Assembly (NCBI GenBank): GCA_021647985.1
Contig: JAKITQ010000006.1
Coordinates: forward strand, 19,938 to 83,937
Source of the DNA: Flavobacteriaceae bacterium
GTDB lineage: Bacteria > Bacteroidota > Bacteroidia > Flavobacteriales > Flavobacteriaceae
Direction: 5' to 3'
DNA length: 64,000 bases
The notes beneath the pieces are model-generated. The model was not told the origin of the DNA. It ran no database searches and worked only from the letters and a program-made list of their open reading frames with translations. Of this stretch, positions 15,368-23,776 are shown in pieces. Position 1 is the first letter of the stretch; each line of letters opens with the position of its first letter. Position numbers and translations under genes: made by a program.

Positions 15368-15377
15368 TTTTTAAGAA

Positions 15378-16490
15378 ATGAACAAGATCTACCTCTCTTC
15401 ACCTCACCTAACCGGTGAAGAACAAAAATACGTAACCGAAGCTTTTGATACCAATTGGGTAGCACCTTTAGGTCCAAATGTAAACGGCTTAGAAGAAGAT
15501 ATTTGTAAATATACTGGATCTAAATCTTGTTCAGCTTTGAGCTCTGGCACTGCGGCTATTCACCTGTCTCTAATCATGTTAGGTGTAGAGGAAGGGGATG
15601 AAGTATTGGTTTCTACTTTTACTTTTTCGGCTACGGTGAATCCCATTCGATATCAAAAAGCAATTCCTATATTAATAGATTCAGAAAAAGATACCTGGAA
15701 TATGAGTCCGATTTTATTGGAAGAGGCAATAATTGACAGAAAGGCAAAAGGCCAAAAGCCAAAGGCAATTATTCTAGTACACCTCTACGGCATGCCTTCA
15801 AAAATGGAAGAACTTATGGCTGTTGCCAAAAAGTATGACATTCCTGTTCTAGAAGATGCCGCCGAAGCCATTGGAGCAACCTATAAAAATAGAGCCATGG
15901 GAACCTTTGGTGAATTGGGTGTGTTTTCCTTTAATGGCAATAAAATTATTACCACTTCTGGTGGAGGAGCTTTGATTTCTAATAAACCAGATTATATTAA
16001 AAAAGCAATTTTTTTGGCCACACAAGCACGAGATGAAGCGGCACATTACCAACATTCACAAATAGGATATAATTACCGTATGAGTAATATCCTTGCCGGA
16101 ATTGGTCGCGGACAAATGGAAGTACTAGATAATAGGGTGAAAGCGCGAAGAAAGGTTTTTGAATTTTATAAAAAGAAGCTTAAAGCGTTTGATAATATCA
16201 CTTTCGTGAAAGAACCTAAAGGGTTTTATGCCAATAGGTGGTTAACCACAATATTAACCGATAGTTTTAAAATCCGTGAAAAAATTAGATTGGCGCTAGA
16301 GAAAGAAAATATAGAATCTCGTCCGCTATGGAAACCCATGCATTTGCAACCTATATTTCAGGAATTTCCGGCTTATATCGATGGTACTTCCGTAGATCTT
16401 TTTAATCGTGGATTGTGTTTGCCAAGTGGTTCTAATTTAAGTAATGCAGATTTGGAGAGAGTGGTTGAGGGGATAAAAAAGGTTTTTTAA
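15378..16490 (+). CDS. DegT/DnrJ/EryC1/StrS family sugar aminotransferase
   Basis: A 370-residue PLP-dependent aminotransferase that adds an amino group to a keto-sugar nucleotide. It opens with YLSSPHLTGEEQKYVTEAFDTNW, has the cofactor-phosphate site SGTAAIHL, the PLP-ring aspartate region LEDAAEAIGATYKNR, the Schiff-base lysine in SFNGNKIITTSGGG, and the C-terminal ESRPLWKPMHLQP. PglE-like members act on the 4-keto product of the dehydratase type encoded at 17732, giving a UDP-4-amino sugar; this pairing is inferred from gene content. It sits downstream of wecB in the same direction, separated only by the third S23-type element. Confidence 0.9.
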   Translation: MNKIYLSSPHLTGEEQKYVTEAFDTNWVAPLGPNVNGLEEDICKYTGSKSCSALSSGTAAIHLSLIMLGVEEGDEVLVSTFTFSATVNPIRYQKAIPILIDSEKDTWNMSPILLEEAIIDRKAKGQKPKAIILVHLYGMPSKMEELMAVAKKYDIPVLEDAAEAIGATYKNRAMGTFGELGVFSFNGNKIITTSGGGALISNKPDYIKKAIFLATQARDEAAHYQHSQIGYNYRMSNILAGIGRGQMEVLDNRVKARRKVFEFYKKKLKAFDNITFVKEPKGFYANRWLTTILTDSFKIREKIRLALEKENIESRPLWKPMHLQPIFQEFPAYIDGTSVDLFNRGLCLPSGSNLSNADLERVVEGIKKVF

Positions 16491-16621
16491 CCACCTCCCC
16501 CGTCAGTTGACGGGTATCCCTCCTTGAAGGAGGAGAAAATTAATAGTTTACCATAAACATCATTTTGAAAAAGAATATTCCCCTATTCCCCTCCTTTTAG
16601 GAGGGGTGGCTCTGCCAAAGG
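16491..16621 (+). repeat. Palindromic repeat C, copy 1 (left of DUF559 gene)
   Basis: Starts with CCACCTCCCCCGTCAGTTGA, continues with the CTCCTTGAAGGAG hairpin, AATAGTTTACC, ATCATTTTGAAAA, the CCCCTCCTTTTAGGAGGGG hairpin and GGCTCTGCCAAAGGCAG, and closes with GACGGGGTGG just beyond. The same blocks in the same order and orientation occur at 17404-17552. Its two ends are themselves inverse complements (CCACCYCCCCGTC and GACGGGGTGG). Confidence 0.8.
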
Positions 16622-16915
16622 CAGGGACGGGGTGGTTTACTATATTCAACATAAACCTACTCATCTAAAAGGTAGCTACTAGGTGGTTCTTCAATATCAA
16701 CCAACATTTTTCCGCTACTGACAGGGACGGGGTGGTTTACTATATTCAACATAAACCTACTCATCTAAAAGGTAGCTACTAGGTGGTTCTTCAATTTCAA
16801 CCAACATTTTTCCGCTACAGGCAGAGACGGGGTGGTTTACTATATTCAACATAAACCTACTCATCTAAAAGGTAGCGACTAGGTGGTTCTTCAATATCAA
16901 CCAACATTCCGCTAC
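16622..16915 (+). repeat. Three tandem copies of a 100-bp unit
   Basis: Units begin at 16622, 16722 and 16822 (CAGGGACGGGGTGGTTTAC and variants) and contain CATAAACCTACTCATCTAAA and GGTAGCTACTAGGTGG. The first two differ by only a few bases; the third is slightly diverged and lacks a few bases near its end. The unit starts with the right end of repeat C, so the array seems to have grown from one edge of that element. Bases 16916-17025 hold nothing recognisable. Confidence 0.9.
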
Positions 16916-17025
16916 CAGTGGAGTCGATGTGGTATTATAGGTGTAAACGAGATCGTATATTGTGTTAACTCAATTAAAAAAATAACACCAAAGGGCAAAA
17001 TAGAAATAATCTTAAAAATTTTATT

Positions 17026-17397
17026 TTGCCATTAAATAAGCCAAATCACAACAAAAAATCACTAAAAAACTATCGCAAAAATCTGCGAAATAATCAAACA
17101 AGTGCAGAAACAAGGTTATGGATGTTGCTAAAGAATAAGCAATTAGAAGCTAGAAAATTTCGAAGACAACACAGTATCAATAATTTTATAGTTGATTTTT
17201 ATTGCCCAAGTGAGAAATTAGTAATTGAATTAGACGGACAAGTGCACTTTAATCCTGTTGCTAGGGAAAAGGATGATAGGCGAGATAAAATTTTAAAAGC
17301 CTATGGCATAAAAGTATTGAGGTTTGAAAATAAAATGGTGTTTGAACAAGAAGAAATTGTTTTGAATGCAATAAGAGCTGCGTTTAAAAATAAATAA
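17026..17397 (+). CDS. DUF559 (Vsr-like) endonuclease-domain protein
   Basis: A 123-residue single-domain protein of the DUF559 family, which belongs to the PD-(D/E)XK/Vsr nuclease superfamily. The pattern LRNNQTSAETRLWMLLKN, RKFRRQHSINNFIVDFYC (acidic residue of the active site), KLVIELDGQVHF (E-x-D-G), and YGIKVLRFENKMVF is the full family core, so the enzyme is likely intact. The likely start is TTG at 17026. The gene stands alone between two same-orientation copies of palindromic repeat C and is unrelated in role to the sugar genes. DUF559 proteins are widespread in this phylum; their biological role is not settled. Confidence 0.85.
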   Translation: MPLNKPNHNKKSLKNYRKNLRNNQTSAETRLWMLLKNKQLEARKFRRQHSINNFIVDFYCPSEKLVIELDGQVHFNPVAREKDDRRDKILKAYGIKVLRFENKMVFEQEEIVLNAIRAAFKNK

Positions 17398-17403
17398 ATA
17401 AAT

Positions 17404-17552
17404 ATCACCACCCCGTCCGTCAACTGACGGACACCCCTCCTTGAAGGAGGGGAAAAATAATAGTTTATTAAAAACGTCATTTTGAAAATGGGAATTATCT
17501 GATTCCCCTCCTCTTAGGAGGGGTGCCTCTGCCAAAGGCAGAGGCTGGCTGG
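17404..17552 (+). repeat. Palindromic repeat C, copy 2 (right of DUF559 gene)
   Basis: Same block order and orientation as the copy at 16491: CACCACCCCGTCCGTCAACT, CCCCTCCTTGAAGGAGGGG, AATAGTTTATT, GTCATTTTGAAAA, CCCCTCCTCTTAGGAGGGG, GCCTCTGCCAAAGGCAGAGG, then GGCTGG in place of the GACGGGGTGG end. A stray GGCAGAGGTGGGGTGG end lies at about 17587. Bases 17605-17693 show no feature. Confidence 0.8.
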
Positions 17553-17693
17553 TTTTAATAATTCATCAGTAATTTACTCTTCTAAAAGGCAGAGGTGGGG
17601 TGGTTAAAATTACTATTATATAAATCAAACAACAATTACCGAACAACCAAACAATAAAAAACCCAATAAAATGTTAAATAAGATAATCTTCCC

Positions 17694-17701
17694 TACATTT
17701 G
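17694..17701 (+). promoter_or_regulatory. Candidate -7 box for the 4,6-dehydratase gene
   Basis: TACATTTG matches TAnnTTTG and lies 30 bp before the ATG at 17732. It suggests the dehydratase has its own promoter after the repeat-rich interruption. Confidence 0.45.
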
Positions 17702-17731
17702 TAATCCAATTGTTTTTTAATAAATACAACA

Positions 17732-19645
17732 ATGACCAAATCTTTTTTTAAGAATAAAACCACATATACTTCTCGTTGGATTGTATTGATGATTGATATA
17801 TCCATAAGCCTACAAGCATTTTTTCTGGCTTATTTGGTGCGTTTTAATTTTACGCTTGGTTTTGGACCACATGAATTTTTACAACAGTTGCCACTAGTAA
17901 CTGTGGTAACACTATTAAGTTTTTTAATTGTTGGTTCGTTTAAAGGTATTGTTAGACATACCGGTAGTAAAGATGCGATTAATATATTCTGGGCGGTTAC
18001 TTTATTGGCTGTAACCTTGTTAGGAATTTCATTGATCACCCGTAATTATAATGTATATTTATTTTACTCTATACCTCTTTCTATAGTTTCCATACACTAT
18101 TTATTAAATATTGTTCTTTTAATATCTAGCCGTTTTATTTTTAAATCGCTTTTTAACAGAATTGTTACCAACTATAAAGCCCCTAAGAATATTTTAATTT
18201 ATGGCGCAGGCGATTCAGGTTTATTAACTTACAATACAATAAGTAATAGCACTTTTGGTAAATATAAAATTGTAGGATTTTTAGATGACAGCAAATTAAA
18301 AATTGGAAAACAATTCAACAGAATAAAAATTTATGACCCGAAAATCGTTGATGAAAAATTCATTAAAAAACATCAAATTAATGAAATAATAGTATCCATT
18401 CAAAATATAAAACCTTTTGAACTTTTTGAAAAAGTAGATAATTTAACAGATTTGCAAGTAACCATAAAATTAGTTCCTCCAGTACAACAATGGATAGACG
18501 GCGAATTACAGGTTGGTCAAATTAAAGAAGTAAAAATTGAGGATCTATTGGATAGAGCACCAATACAGATTAAAAACCCAGTTATTCAAAGGGAGTTGGA
18601 AAACAAAGTAATTCTAATTACCGGTGCAGCAGGTTCTATTGGTAGTGAAATTGCACATCAAATTAGTAAATACAATTACAAACATATTATTTTATTAGAC
18701 CAGTCAGAATCACCACTTTATGATCTCCAACAAGAATTTATTAGAAATAAAGTCAACGATTTTTCCGTAGAACTTGCCGATATAAGAAATAAAAAACGAA
18801 TTAAAAGTATATTTGAGACTTATAAAATAGATCTTCTTTTTCATGCTGCAGCCTATAAACATGTGCCTTTGATGGAAGATAATCCTTATGAGGCCATTAG
18901 TGTTAATGTGAAAGGAGCTAGTTTGCTGATGAATTTCGCAAAAGATTTTGAGGTCAAAAAATTTATAATGGTTTCTACCGATAAAGCAGTGAACCCAACC
19001 AATGTGATGGGCGCTACCAAACGTGTTGCTGAAATATATGCCAACTGTTTGAATATAGAAAGTAAAACTAAATTTGTTACCACACGCTTTGGTAATGTAC
19101 TTGGTTCTAATGGTTCTGTGATTCCTTTATTTAAAAAACAAATTGAAGAAGGAGGTCCTTTAACAGTAACACATAAAGAAATTACAAGATTTTTTATGAC
19201 CATACCCGAAGCATGTGAATTGGTATTGGAAGCTGGTATTATGGGTAATGGTGGAGAGATATATGTTTTTGATATGGGAGAGTCCGTAAAAATATTTGAT
19301 CTCGCTAAAAAGATGATTCATTTATCAGGCATGAAATATCCAGAAGAGATGGATATTGAGGTAACTGGTTTACGACCTGGGGAAAAATTATTTGAAGAAC
19401 TGTTGACCAATGATGAAAATACAATTCCTACCTATCATCAAAAAATAATGATAGCTAAAACAGAGAATATCAATGTGAATAAAGCCAAACAAAGCATTGA
19501 AAAATTAATTGCGGTAAACTCCTTAAACAATATTGATATTGTAAGTACATTAAAAACTATTGTACCTGAATATATTTCAAATAATTCTGTTTTTGAAAAA
19601 CTTGATGGAACCAAAGTAAAAGTAAAGCAATTAAAAATAGGATAA
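17732..19645 (+). CDS. Membrane UDP-GlcNAc 4,6-dehydratase family protein (WbpM/PglF-like)
   Basis: A 637-residue protein with the WbpM/PglF/CapD architecture: four hydrophobic membrane segments within about residues 15-135, a first Rossmann domain with IYGAGDSG (about 157-163), and a second SDR-type domain with GAAGSIGSE (about 298-306). In the active site the SDR tyrosine is replaced by methionine (Met426 in NVMGATKR, with Lys430), which is characteristic of inverting or membrane 4,6-dehydratases of this family. It would convert a UDP-HexNAc to its 4-keto-6-deoxy form for the DegT aminotransferase. Full length for the family. It marks the end of the polysaccharide locus in this window. Confidence 0.9.
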   Translation: MTKSFFKNKTTYTSRWIVLMIDISISLQAFFLAYLVRFNFTLGFGPHEFLQQLPLVTVVTLLSFLIVGSFKGIVRHTGSKDAINIFWAVTLLAVTLLGISLITRNYNVYLFYSIPLSIVSIHYLLNIVLLISSRFIFKSLFNRIVTNYKAPKNILIYGAGDSGLLTYNTISNSTFGKYKIVGFLDDSKLKIGKQFNRIKIYDPKIVDEKFIKKHQINEIIVSIQNIKPFELFEKVDNLTDLQVTIKLVPPVQQWIDGELQVGQIKEVKIEDLLDRAPIQIKNPVIQRELENKVILITGAAGSIGSEIAHQISKYNYKHIILLDQSESPLYDLQQEFIRNKVNDFSVELADIRNKKRIKSIFETYKIDLLFHAAAYKHVPLMEDNPYEAISVNVKGASLLMNFAKDFEVKKFIMVSTDKAVNPTNVMGATKRVAEIYANCLNIESKTKFVTTRFGNVLGSNGSVIPLFKKQIEEGGPLTVTHKEITRFFMTIPEACELVLEAGIMGNGGEIYVFDMGESVKIFDLAKKMIHLSGMKYPEEMDIEVTGLRPGEKLFEELLTNDENTIPTYHQKIMIAKTENINVNKAKQSIEKLIAVNSLNNIDIVSTLKTIVPEYISNNSVFEKLDGTKVKVKQLKIG

Positions 19646-20023
19646 ATTTAAATTAGTAATTCTTAATGCTAATTTTTGCGCTAAAATAGAGTTATGAATG
19701 GACAATAATCTACATCTTAAAGGTTGTTAATAATTATAAAATCATTGTTGTCCGATTAAAAATAACGAGAATCCTTAAATTTATATAAAGGCCTTGCCAT
19801 AATGAGTCAAAAAAGTTGAGTATGCAATGATTTTTCCCTTTAGGGTTAGGGTAAAAAATCATTGAATGGGTATTTGGATTCCTTAACTTATTGACATTGG
19901 GACCACACTGGCAATCGGTTAAAGCGTAGCGGTCTTATATCTTTTATCGGACATGAGTGATATTAATTAGCCTAAACTATTTTTTACAAAAGCTTCTATT
20001 TTCACTCTTAAAAAATAACACAC
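19646..20023 (+). repeat. Gene-free stretch with repeat F and a 47-bp direct repeat
   Basis: Bases 19826-19863 form a hairpin AATGATTTTT/AAAAAATCATT whose loop is CCCTTTAGGGTTAGGG; related copies occur at 20995-21100 and 26716-26757. Bases 19920-19966 (AAAGCGTAGCGGTCTTATAT ...) recur in the same orientation at 21101-21147, so the pair brackets rdgB. No ORF or RNA gene was seen. Confidence 0.7.
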
Positions 20024-20202
20024 ATGAAACGAGCATGTTAAAAAGTTTATCTCGCAAGGAAATGATTAATAGCGAACAGCATGTGACCATTAAAAAACAA
20101 TAAAAATTAACACATGAAACGAGCATGTTAAAAGCTTATCAATCAAAAAAATGATTAATAGCGAACAGCATGTGACCATTAAAAAACAATAAAAATTAAC
20201 AC
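20024..20202 (+). repeat. Two tandem ATG-to-ATG repeats (about 90 bp each) ending at the rdgB start
   Basis: Unit 1 runs from the ATG at 20024 to the ATG at 20114 (90 bp) and unit 2 from there to the rdgB ATG at 20203 (89 bp). Each begins ATGAAACGAGCATGTTAAAA (a 5-codon mini-ORF MKRAC) and ends AGCGAACAGCATGTGACC, then an A-rich spacer and AACACATG. The CATGTG near the end can pair with the CACATG that contains the next start codon. A third copy lies at 31162-31250. Confidence 0.85.
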
Positions 20203-20790
20203 ATGAAATTGGTTTTTGCTACAAATAATAAAAACAAGGTATTAGAAATTAAAACTTTGTTACCCAAATCCATAGAAATTTTATCCTTGGCGGATATAGG
20301 TTGTACAGAAGATATAGAAGAAACAGAGGTCACTCTCCAGGGCAATGCTAAATTGAAAGCAGATTATATTACGAAAAACTATGGCTATGACTGTTTTGCA
20401 GATGATACTGGCTTGGAAGTAAAAGCTTTAAATGGAGCACCAGGAGTTTATTCGGCGCGTTATGCAGGTTTAAATGCAAGTTATAAAGACAATGTGTATA
20501 AGATGTTGCGAGAAATGAAAGGACTTCTAAATAGAAAGGCTCAATTCAGAACCGTCATAGCGCTCAATTTAAATGGAAGTCAGTTTATTTTTGAGGGTAG
20601 GTGTAAAGGTGAAATTGCAAAAGAAGAACAGGGTAAAAATGGCTTTGGTTACGACCCCATATTTAAACCTGTAGGGTTCGATAAAACCTTTGCAGAAATG
20701 AATTTGGAGGACAAAGGAAAAATATCACATCGTGGTTTGGCCGTAAAAGAATTGGTGAAATTTTTAAATGCCATAAAGTCAAAAAAATAA
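20203..20790 (+). CDS. rdgB: Non-canonical purine NTP pyrophosphatase (RdgB/HAM1)
   Basis: A 195-residue HAM1/RdgB enzyme that hydrolyses dITP, XTP and ITP to monophosphates, keeping them out of DNA and RNA. Family motifs are the N-terminal [36 protein letters not shown] with the metal-binding acidic residues and substrate loop, [10 protein letters not shown], and the C-terminal [11 protein letters not shown]. Length is normal. Its start codon is the end of a tandem ATG-to-ATG repeat and can be drawn into a small hairpin with the upstream CATGTG, so its translation may be affected by that element (inference). A long palindrome follows directly after the stop. Confidence 0.93.
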   Translation: MKLVFATNNKNKVLEIKTLLPKSIEILSLADIGCTEDIEETEVTLQGNAKLKADYITKNYGYDCFADDTGLEVKALNGAPGVYSARYAGLNASYKDNVYKMLREMKGLLNRKAQFRTVIALNLNGSQFIFEGRCKGEIAKEEQGKNGFGYDPIFKPVGFDKTFAEMNLEDKGKISHRGLAVKELVKFLNAIKSKK

Positions 20791-20956
20791 TATACCCAAA
20801 CCATTTAGGTTTTCGGGAGTTTTGGCGAAAGTTATTTTTTTCTTTAAAAAGGTAAAAAAATCAACCATAGCCTTTGTTATGGTTTTATTTTTTAACGCGT
20901 TTAAAGGGAGAAAGAACGAGTTAAAAAACCGTAAGGCTGTGTGGTTTGGGTATATA
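20791..20956 (+). repeat. Long imperfect palindrome, family E, copy 1 (between convergent genes)
   Basis: Terminal inverted repeats TATACCCAAACCA and TGGTTTGGGTATA bound about 140 bp that continue to pair weakly and meet in a central hairpin around ACCATAGCCTTTGTTATGGT. The element begins at the rdgB stop codon. A second copy with the same layout lies at 44306-44471, also between convergent genes. It may act as a bidirectional terminator and could be a non-autonomous mobile element. Confidence 0.75.
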
Positions 20957-20994
20957 CCAATTTAAAAAGTTATATTATTTTGTGAGTTTCTAAA

Positions 20995-21146
20995 ATATTA
21001 GACATGACCTGATATTTTCTCCATTAGGGTTAGGCATCCAATGAATTTTCCTTTTAGGGTTAGGCATCCAATATTTTTTCCCTTTAGGGTTAGGGTATTC
21101 TTAAAGCGAAGCGGTCTTATATCTTTTACCAAACACGAATGATTAC
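20995..21146 (+). repeat. Repeat F cluster and right copy of the 47-bp direct repeat
   Basis: Three degenerate copies of a TTTTAGGGTTAGG(C/G) motif (about 21022-21100), two of them followed by CATCCAAT, then AAAGCGAAGCGGTCTTATAT, which pairs with the direct repeat at 19920. It ends at the parC stop codon. The telomere-like TTAGGG is incidental. Confidence 0.65.
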
Positions 21147-23732
21147 TTATTCAAACATGCTGGTTTGCCCTAGGTTATCATTATCAATAATCTCTTCGTC
21201 AACAAGGTCTACTTCATTAATTTCAGGCGCAACATACACTAGTGATTCCAATAAATTAATTTGTTTTATTTTTTCTGTAGTTAATTGATTTCCAAGAGAT
21301 TTAATGCCTTTTATTGTAATAAATTCTTCAAAGTTAATAATTTGATTTTCCAGACTTCTTTTTGAATAAATTACTTCCGCCATAGGGCGATAATCAACCG
21401 CGACAATTTGCAATTTAGAACCCGGATGATCCGATATAAATTTTTCTTCCTTATCTGGTTGTTCAATCATAAATCTTTTGACATAATATCGAGATCTTTC
21501 ACCGTCAAAGTATATCGCCGAAATGGGTTTGTTGGGTTGCCATTTTTCTAAAATAATCATATCATTGTCAAAATGCGCATTTAAATTCGGAATAATAGTT
21601 TTAACAACACCTTTCTGGTTGACAATGAGCAATCTATCTTCTGAAGTAAATTCACCTAAAAGATCTCCTCTATGATCTACATTTAATCTTTGTACGGTTT
21701 CGTCAAACCATATTTTACGAGGTTTTAAAGTAGAAACACCTTTCTCTTTCAATTCAATTTTTCTAACGGTAAATTTGGTAACTGTATTACCTCTACTAGC
21801 TCTTCCTTTAACTGCGAGATTGGCAAAATCAATATCCCACTTTAATTTTTTAATACTGCCTACAGCACGTAAATTTATTGTGATAATTTCTGCTTCTCCA
21901 TTAGGGTTAGCAGTAAAATATAAGAGCTTAGAGCCTTTTGTTCCGGCCGTAAGATCATATGCTTTATCACGAGTAATGGCAGTTACTGAAAATCGTTTCA
22001 TATAGGTTGTACCACCTTTGCCATCTGTATAAACCATATTATACACCGTGCGTTTGTCTTTCTTTTTAAATACAGCTACATGAATAATATTTTTGCCAAC
22101 AAAGGTTTTACTGTCTACTTTGGTAACGATCATTTTTCCGTCATTTCTAAAAACAATCACGTCGTCAATATCGGCACAATCAGCAACAAATTCATCTTTC
22201 CTCAAGCTTGTGCCAATAAACCCCTCTTCCCTGTTAACATATAGCTTTGCATTGCGCATCACCACTTTGGTAGCAACAATGTCTTCAAATATTCTAATCT
22301 CAGTTTTTCTTTCCCTACCCTTGCCATATTTTGTTTTTAAGTCTTTAAAATATGCAATGGCGTATGCAATGATATTTTCTAAATGGTCTTTAACTATGAC
22401 AATTTTATCTTCCAAACCGGCAATAAATAGTTTTGCTTTATCAATATCAAATTTGGATATTTTTTTAATTTTAATTTCCGTCAAGCGGATGATATCCTCT
22501 TCTGTTATAGCTCTTTTTAAATGTTTTATGTGTGGCTGTAGCCCTAAATCAATGGCGGCAATAACGCCTTTCCATGTTTCTTCTTCTTCAATATCACGAT
22601 AGATTCTGTTTTCAATAAAAATCCTTTCCAACGATGAAAAATGCCATTGTTCTTCTAACTCGTTCAATTGAATCTCTAATTCGGCCTTTAGCAAGTCTAC
22701 CGTATGTCCTGTCGAGTACTTTAAGACCTCAGAAATTCCAATAAATACAGGTTTGTTATCTTGAATGATACAACATAATGGAGAAATAGAAACTTCACAA
22801 TTGGTAAAAGCAAATAGAGCATCAATTGTTTTATCTGGAGAAATACCACTATGTAAATGAATCAGTATCTCTACATCTCTTGCCGTATTATCTTCAATTT
22901 TTTTAATTTTAATTTTACCTTTTTCATTGGCTTTTAGAATGGAATCAATAAGAGATGATGTAGTAGTGCTAAAAGGTATTTCATTAATAACCAAGGTTGT
23001 TTTATCTTGTTGTGCAATTTTTGCTCTAACCCTTACTTTGCCACCTCTAATACCTTCGTTATAATTGGTAACATCAGCAATACCACCTGTTAAAAAATCA
23101 GGGACAATATGAAAAGATTTTCCTTTTAATATTTTTATCGAAGCATCAATCAATTCATTAAAATTATGCGGTAATATTTTTGTTGACAAACCAACCGCGA
23201 TACCTTCCGCACCTTGGGTTAACAGTAAAGGAAATTTAACTGGTAAATCAACAGGTTCATTTCTTCTCCCGTCATAAGAAGCTTGCCACTTTGTAGTTTT
23301 TGGATTAAATACAACAGTTAAGGCAAATTTAGACAAACGCGCTTCTATATATCGAGAGGCTGCGGCACGGTCACCGGTAAGAATATTTCCCCAGTTACCT
23401 TGCATGTCAATAAGCAATTCTTTTTGACCCATTTGCACCATGGCATCGGCAATACTAGCATCCCCATGCGGGTGATATTGCATGGTATGACCCACCAAAT
23501 TCGCTACTTTATTATAACGCCCATCATCCAAATCTTTCATAGATTGCATGATACGACGTTGCACCGGTTTAAAACCATCATCAATGCCAGGAACAGCACG
23601 CTCTAAAATCACATAAGAGGCATAATCTAAAAACCATTCTTTGTACATGCCAGTAACTTTAGTTATGGTTTCCTGAGCTGTATTATCTTGATTGTTAGTA
23701 TCTTCTTGTAAGTTGTCGTTCTCTTGTTCCAT
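21147..23732 (-). CDS. parC: DNA topoisomerase IV subunit A
   Basis: An 861-residue type IIA topoisomerase subunit that cuts and rejoins DNA, separating daughter chromosomes together with ParE. The breakage-reunion domain has VPGIDDGFKPVQRRI, the HPHGDASIADAMVQMGQ region where quinolone-resistance changes occur (Ser93 in the sensitive state), and the catalytic tyrosine Tyr128 in AAASRYIEARLS. The C-terminal region is of the Bacteroidota ParC type rather than GyrA: I see no GyrA box. The N-terminal about 20 residues are acidic and glutamine/asparagine-rich, as in relatives. It lies 44 bp after parE on the same strand, so the pair forms an operon. Confidence 0.9.
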   Translation of the reverse strand: MEQENDNLQEDTNNQDNTAQETITKVTGMYKEWFLDYASYVILERAVPGIDDGFKPVQRRIMQSMKDLDDGRYNKVANLVGHTMQYHPHGDASIADAMVQMGQKELLIDMQGNWGNILTGDRAAASRYIEARLSKFALTVVFNPKTTKWQASYDGRRNEPVDLPVKFPLLLTQGAEGIAVGLSTKILPHNFNELIDASIKILKGKSFHIVPDFLTGGIADVTNYNEGIRGGKVRVRAKIAQQDKTTLVINEIPFSTTTSSLIDSILKANEKGKIKIKKIEDNTARDVEILIHLHSGISPDKTIDALFAFTNCEVSISPLCCIIQDNKPVFIGISEVLKYSTGHTVDLLKAELEIQLNELEEQWHFSSLERIFIENRIYRDIEEEETWKGVIAAIDLGLQPHIKHLKRAITEEDIIRLTEIKIKKISKFDIDKAKLFIAGLEDKIVIVKDHLENIIAYAIAYFKDLKTKYGKGRERKTEIRIFEDIVATKVVMRNAKLYVNREEGFIGTSLRKDEFVADCADIDDVIVFRNDGKMIVTKVDSKTFVGKNIIHVAVFKKKDKRTVYNMVYTDGKGGTTYMKRFSVTAITRDKAYDLTAGTKGSKLLYFTANPNGEAEIITINLRAVGSIKKLKWDIDFANLAVKGRASRGNTVTKFTVRKIELKEKGVSTLKPRKIWFDETVQRLNVDHRGDLLGEFTSEDRLLIVNQKGVVKTIIPNLNAHFDNDMIILEKWQPNKPISAIYFDGERSRYYVKRFMIEQPDKEEKFISDHPGSKLQIVAVDYRPMAEVIYSKRSLENQIINFEEFITIKGIKSLGNQLTTEKIKQINLLESLVYVAPEINEVDLVDEEIIDNDNLGQTSMFE

Positions 23733-23776
23733 GTGCGTTCCTTCAATAGAAGGCTCAATTAATTATAAAATATCAT

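Noticed and set aside
16622..16915. CRISPR-like array
   Set aside because: The 100-bp units are contiguous tandem copies with no short repeat/unique spacer alternation, and no cas genes are present.
21022..21100. Telomere-like TTAGGG repeats
   Set aside because: The motif occurs singly within a hairpin-type intergenic repeat, not as a head-to-tail array, and there is no sign of a chromosome end.
22093..22602. 169-residue open frame antisense to parC
   Set aside because: It overlaps conserved parC coding sequence in the opposite direction and has no family features; it is a shadow frame. The same applies to other antisense frames inside real genes.
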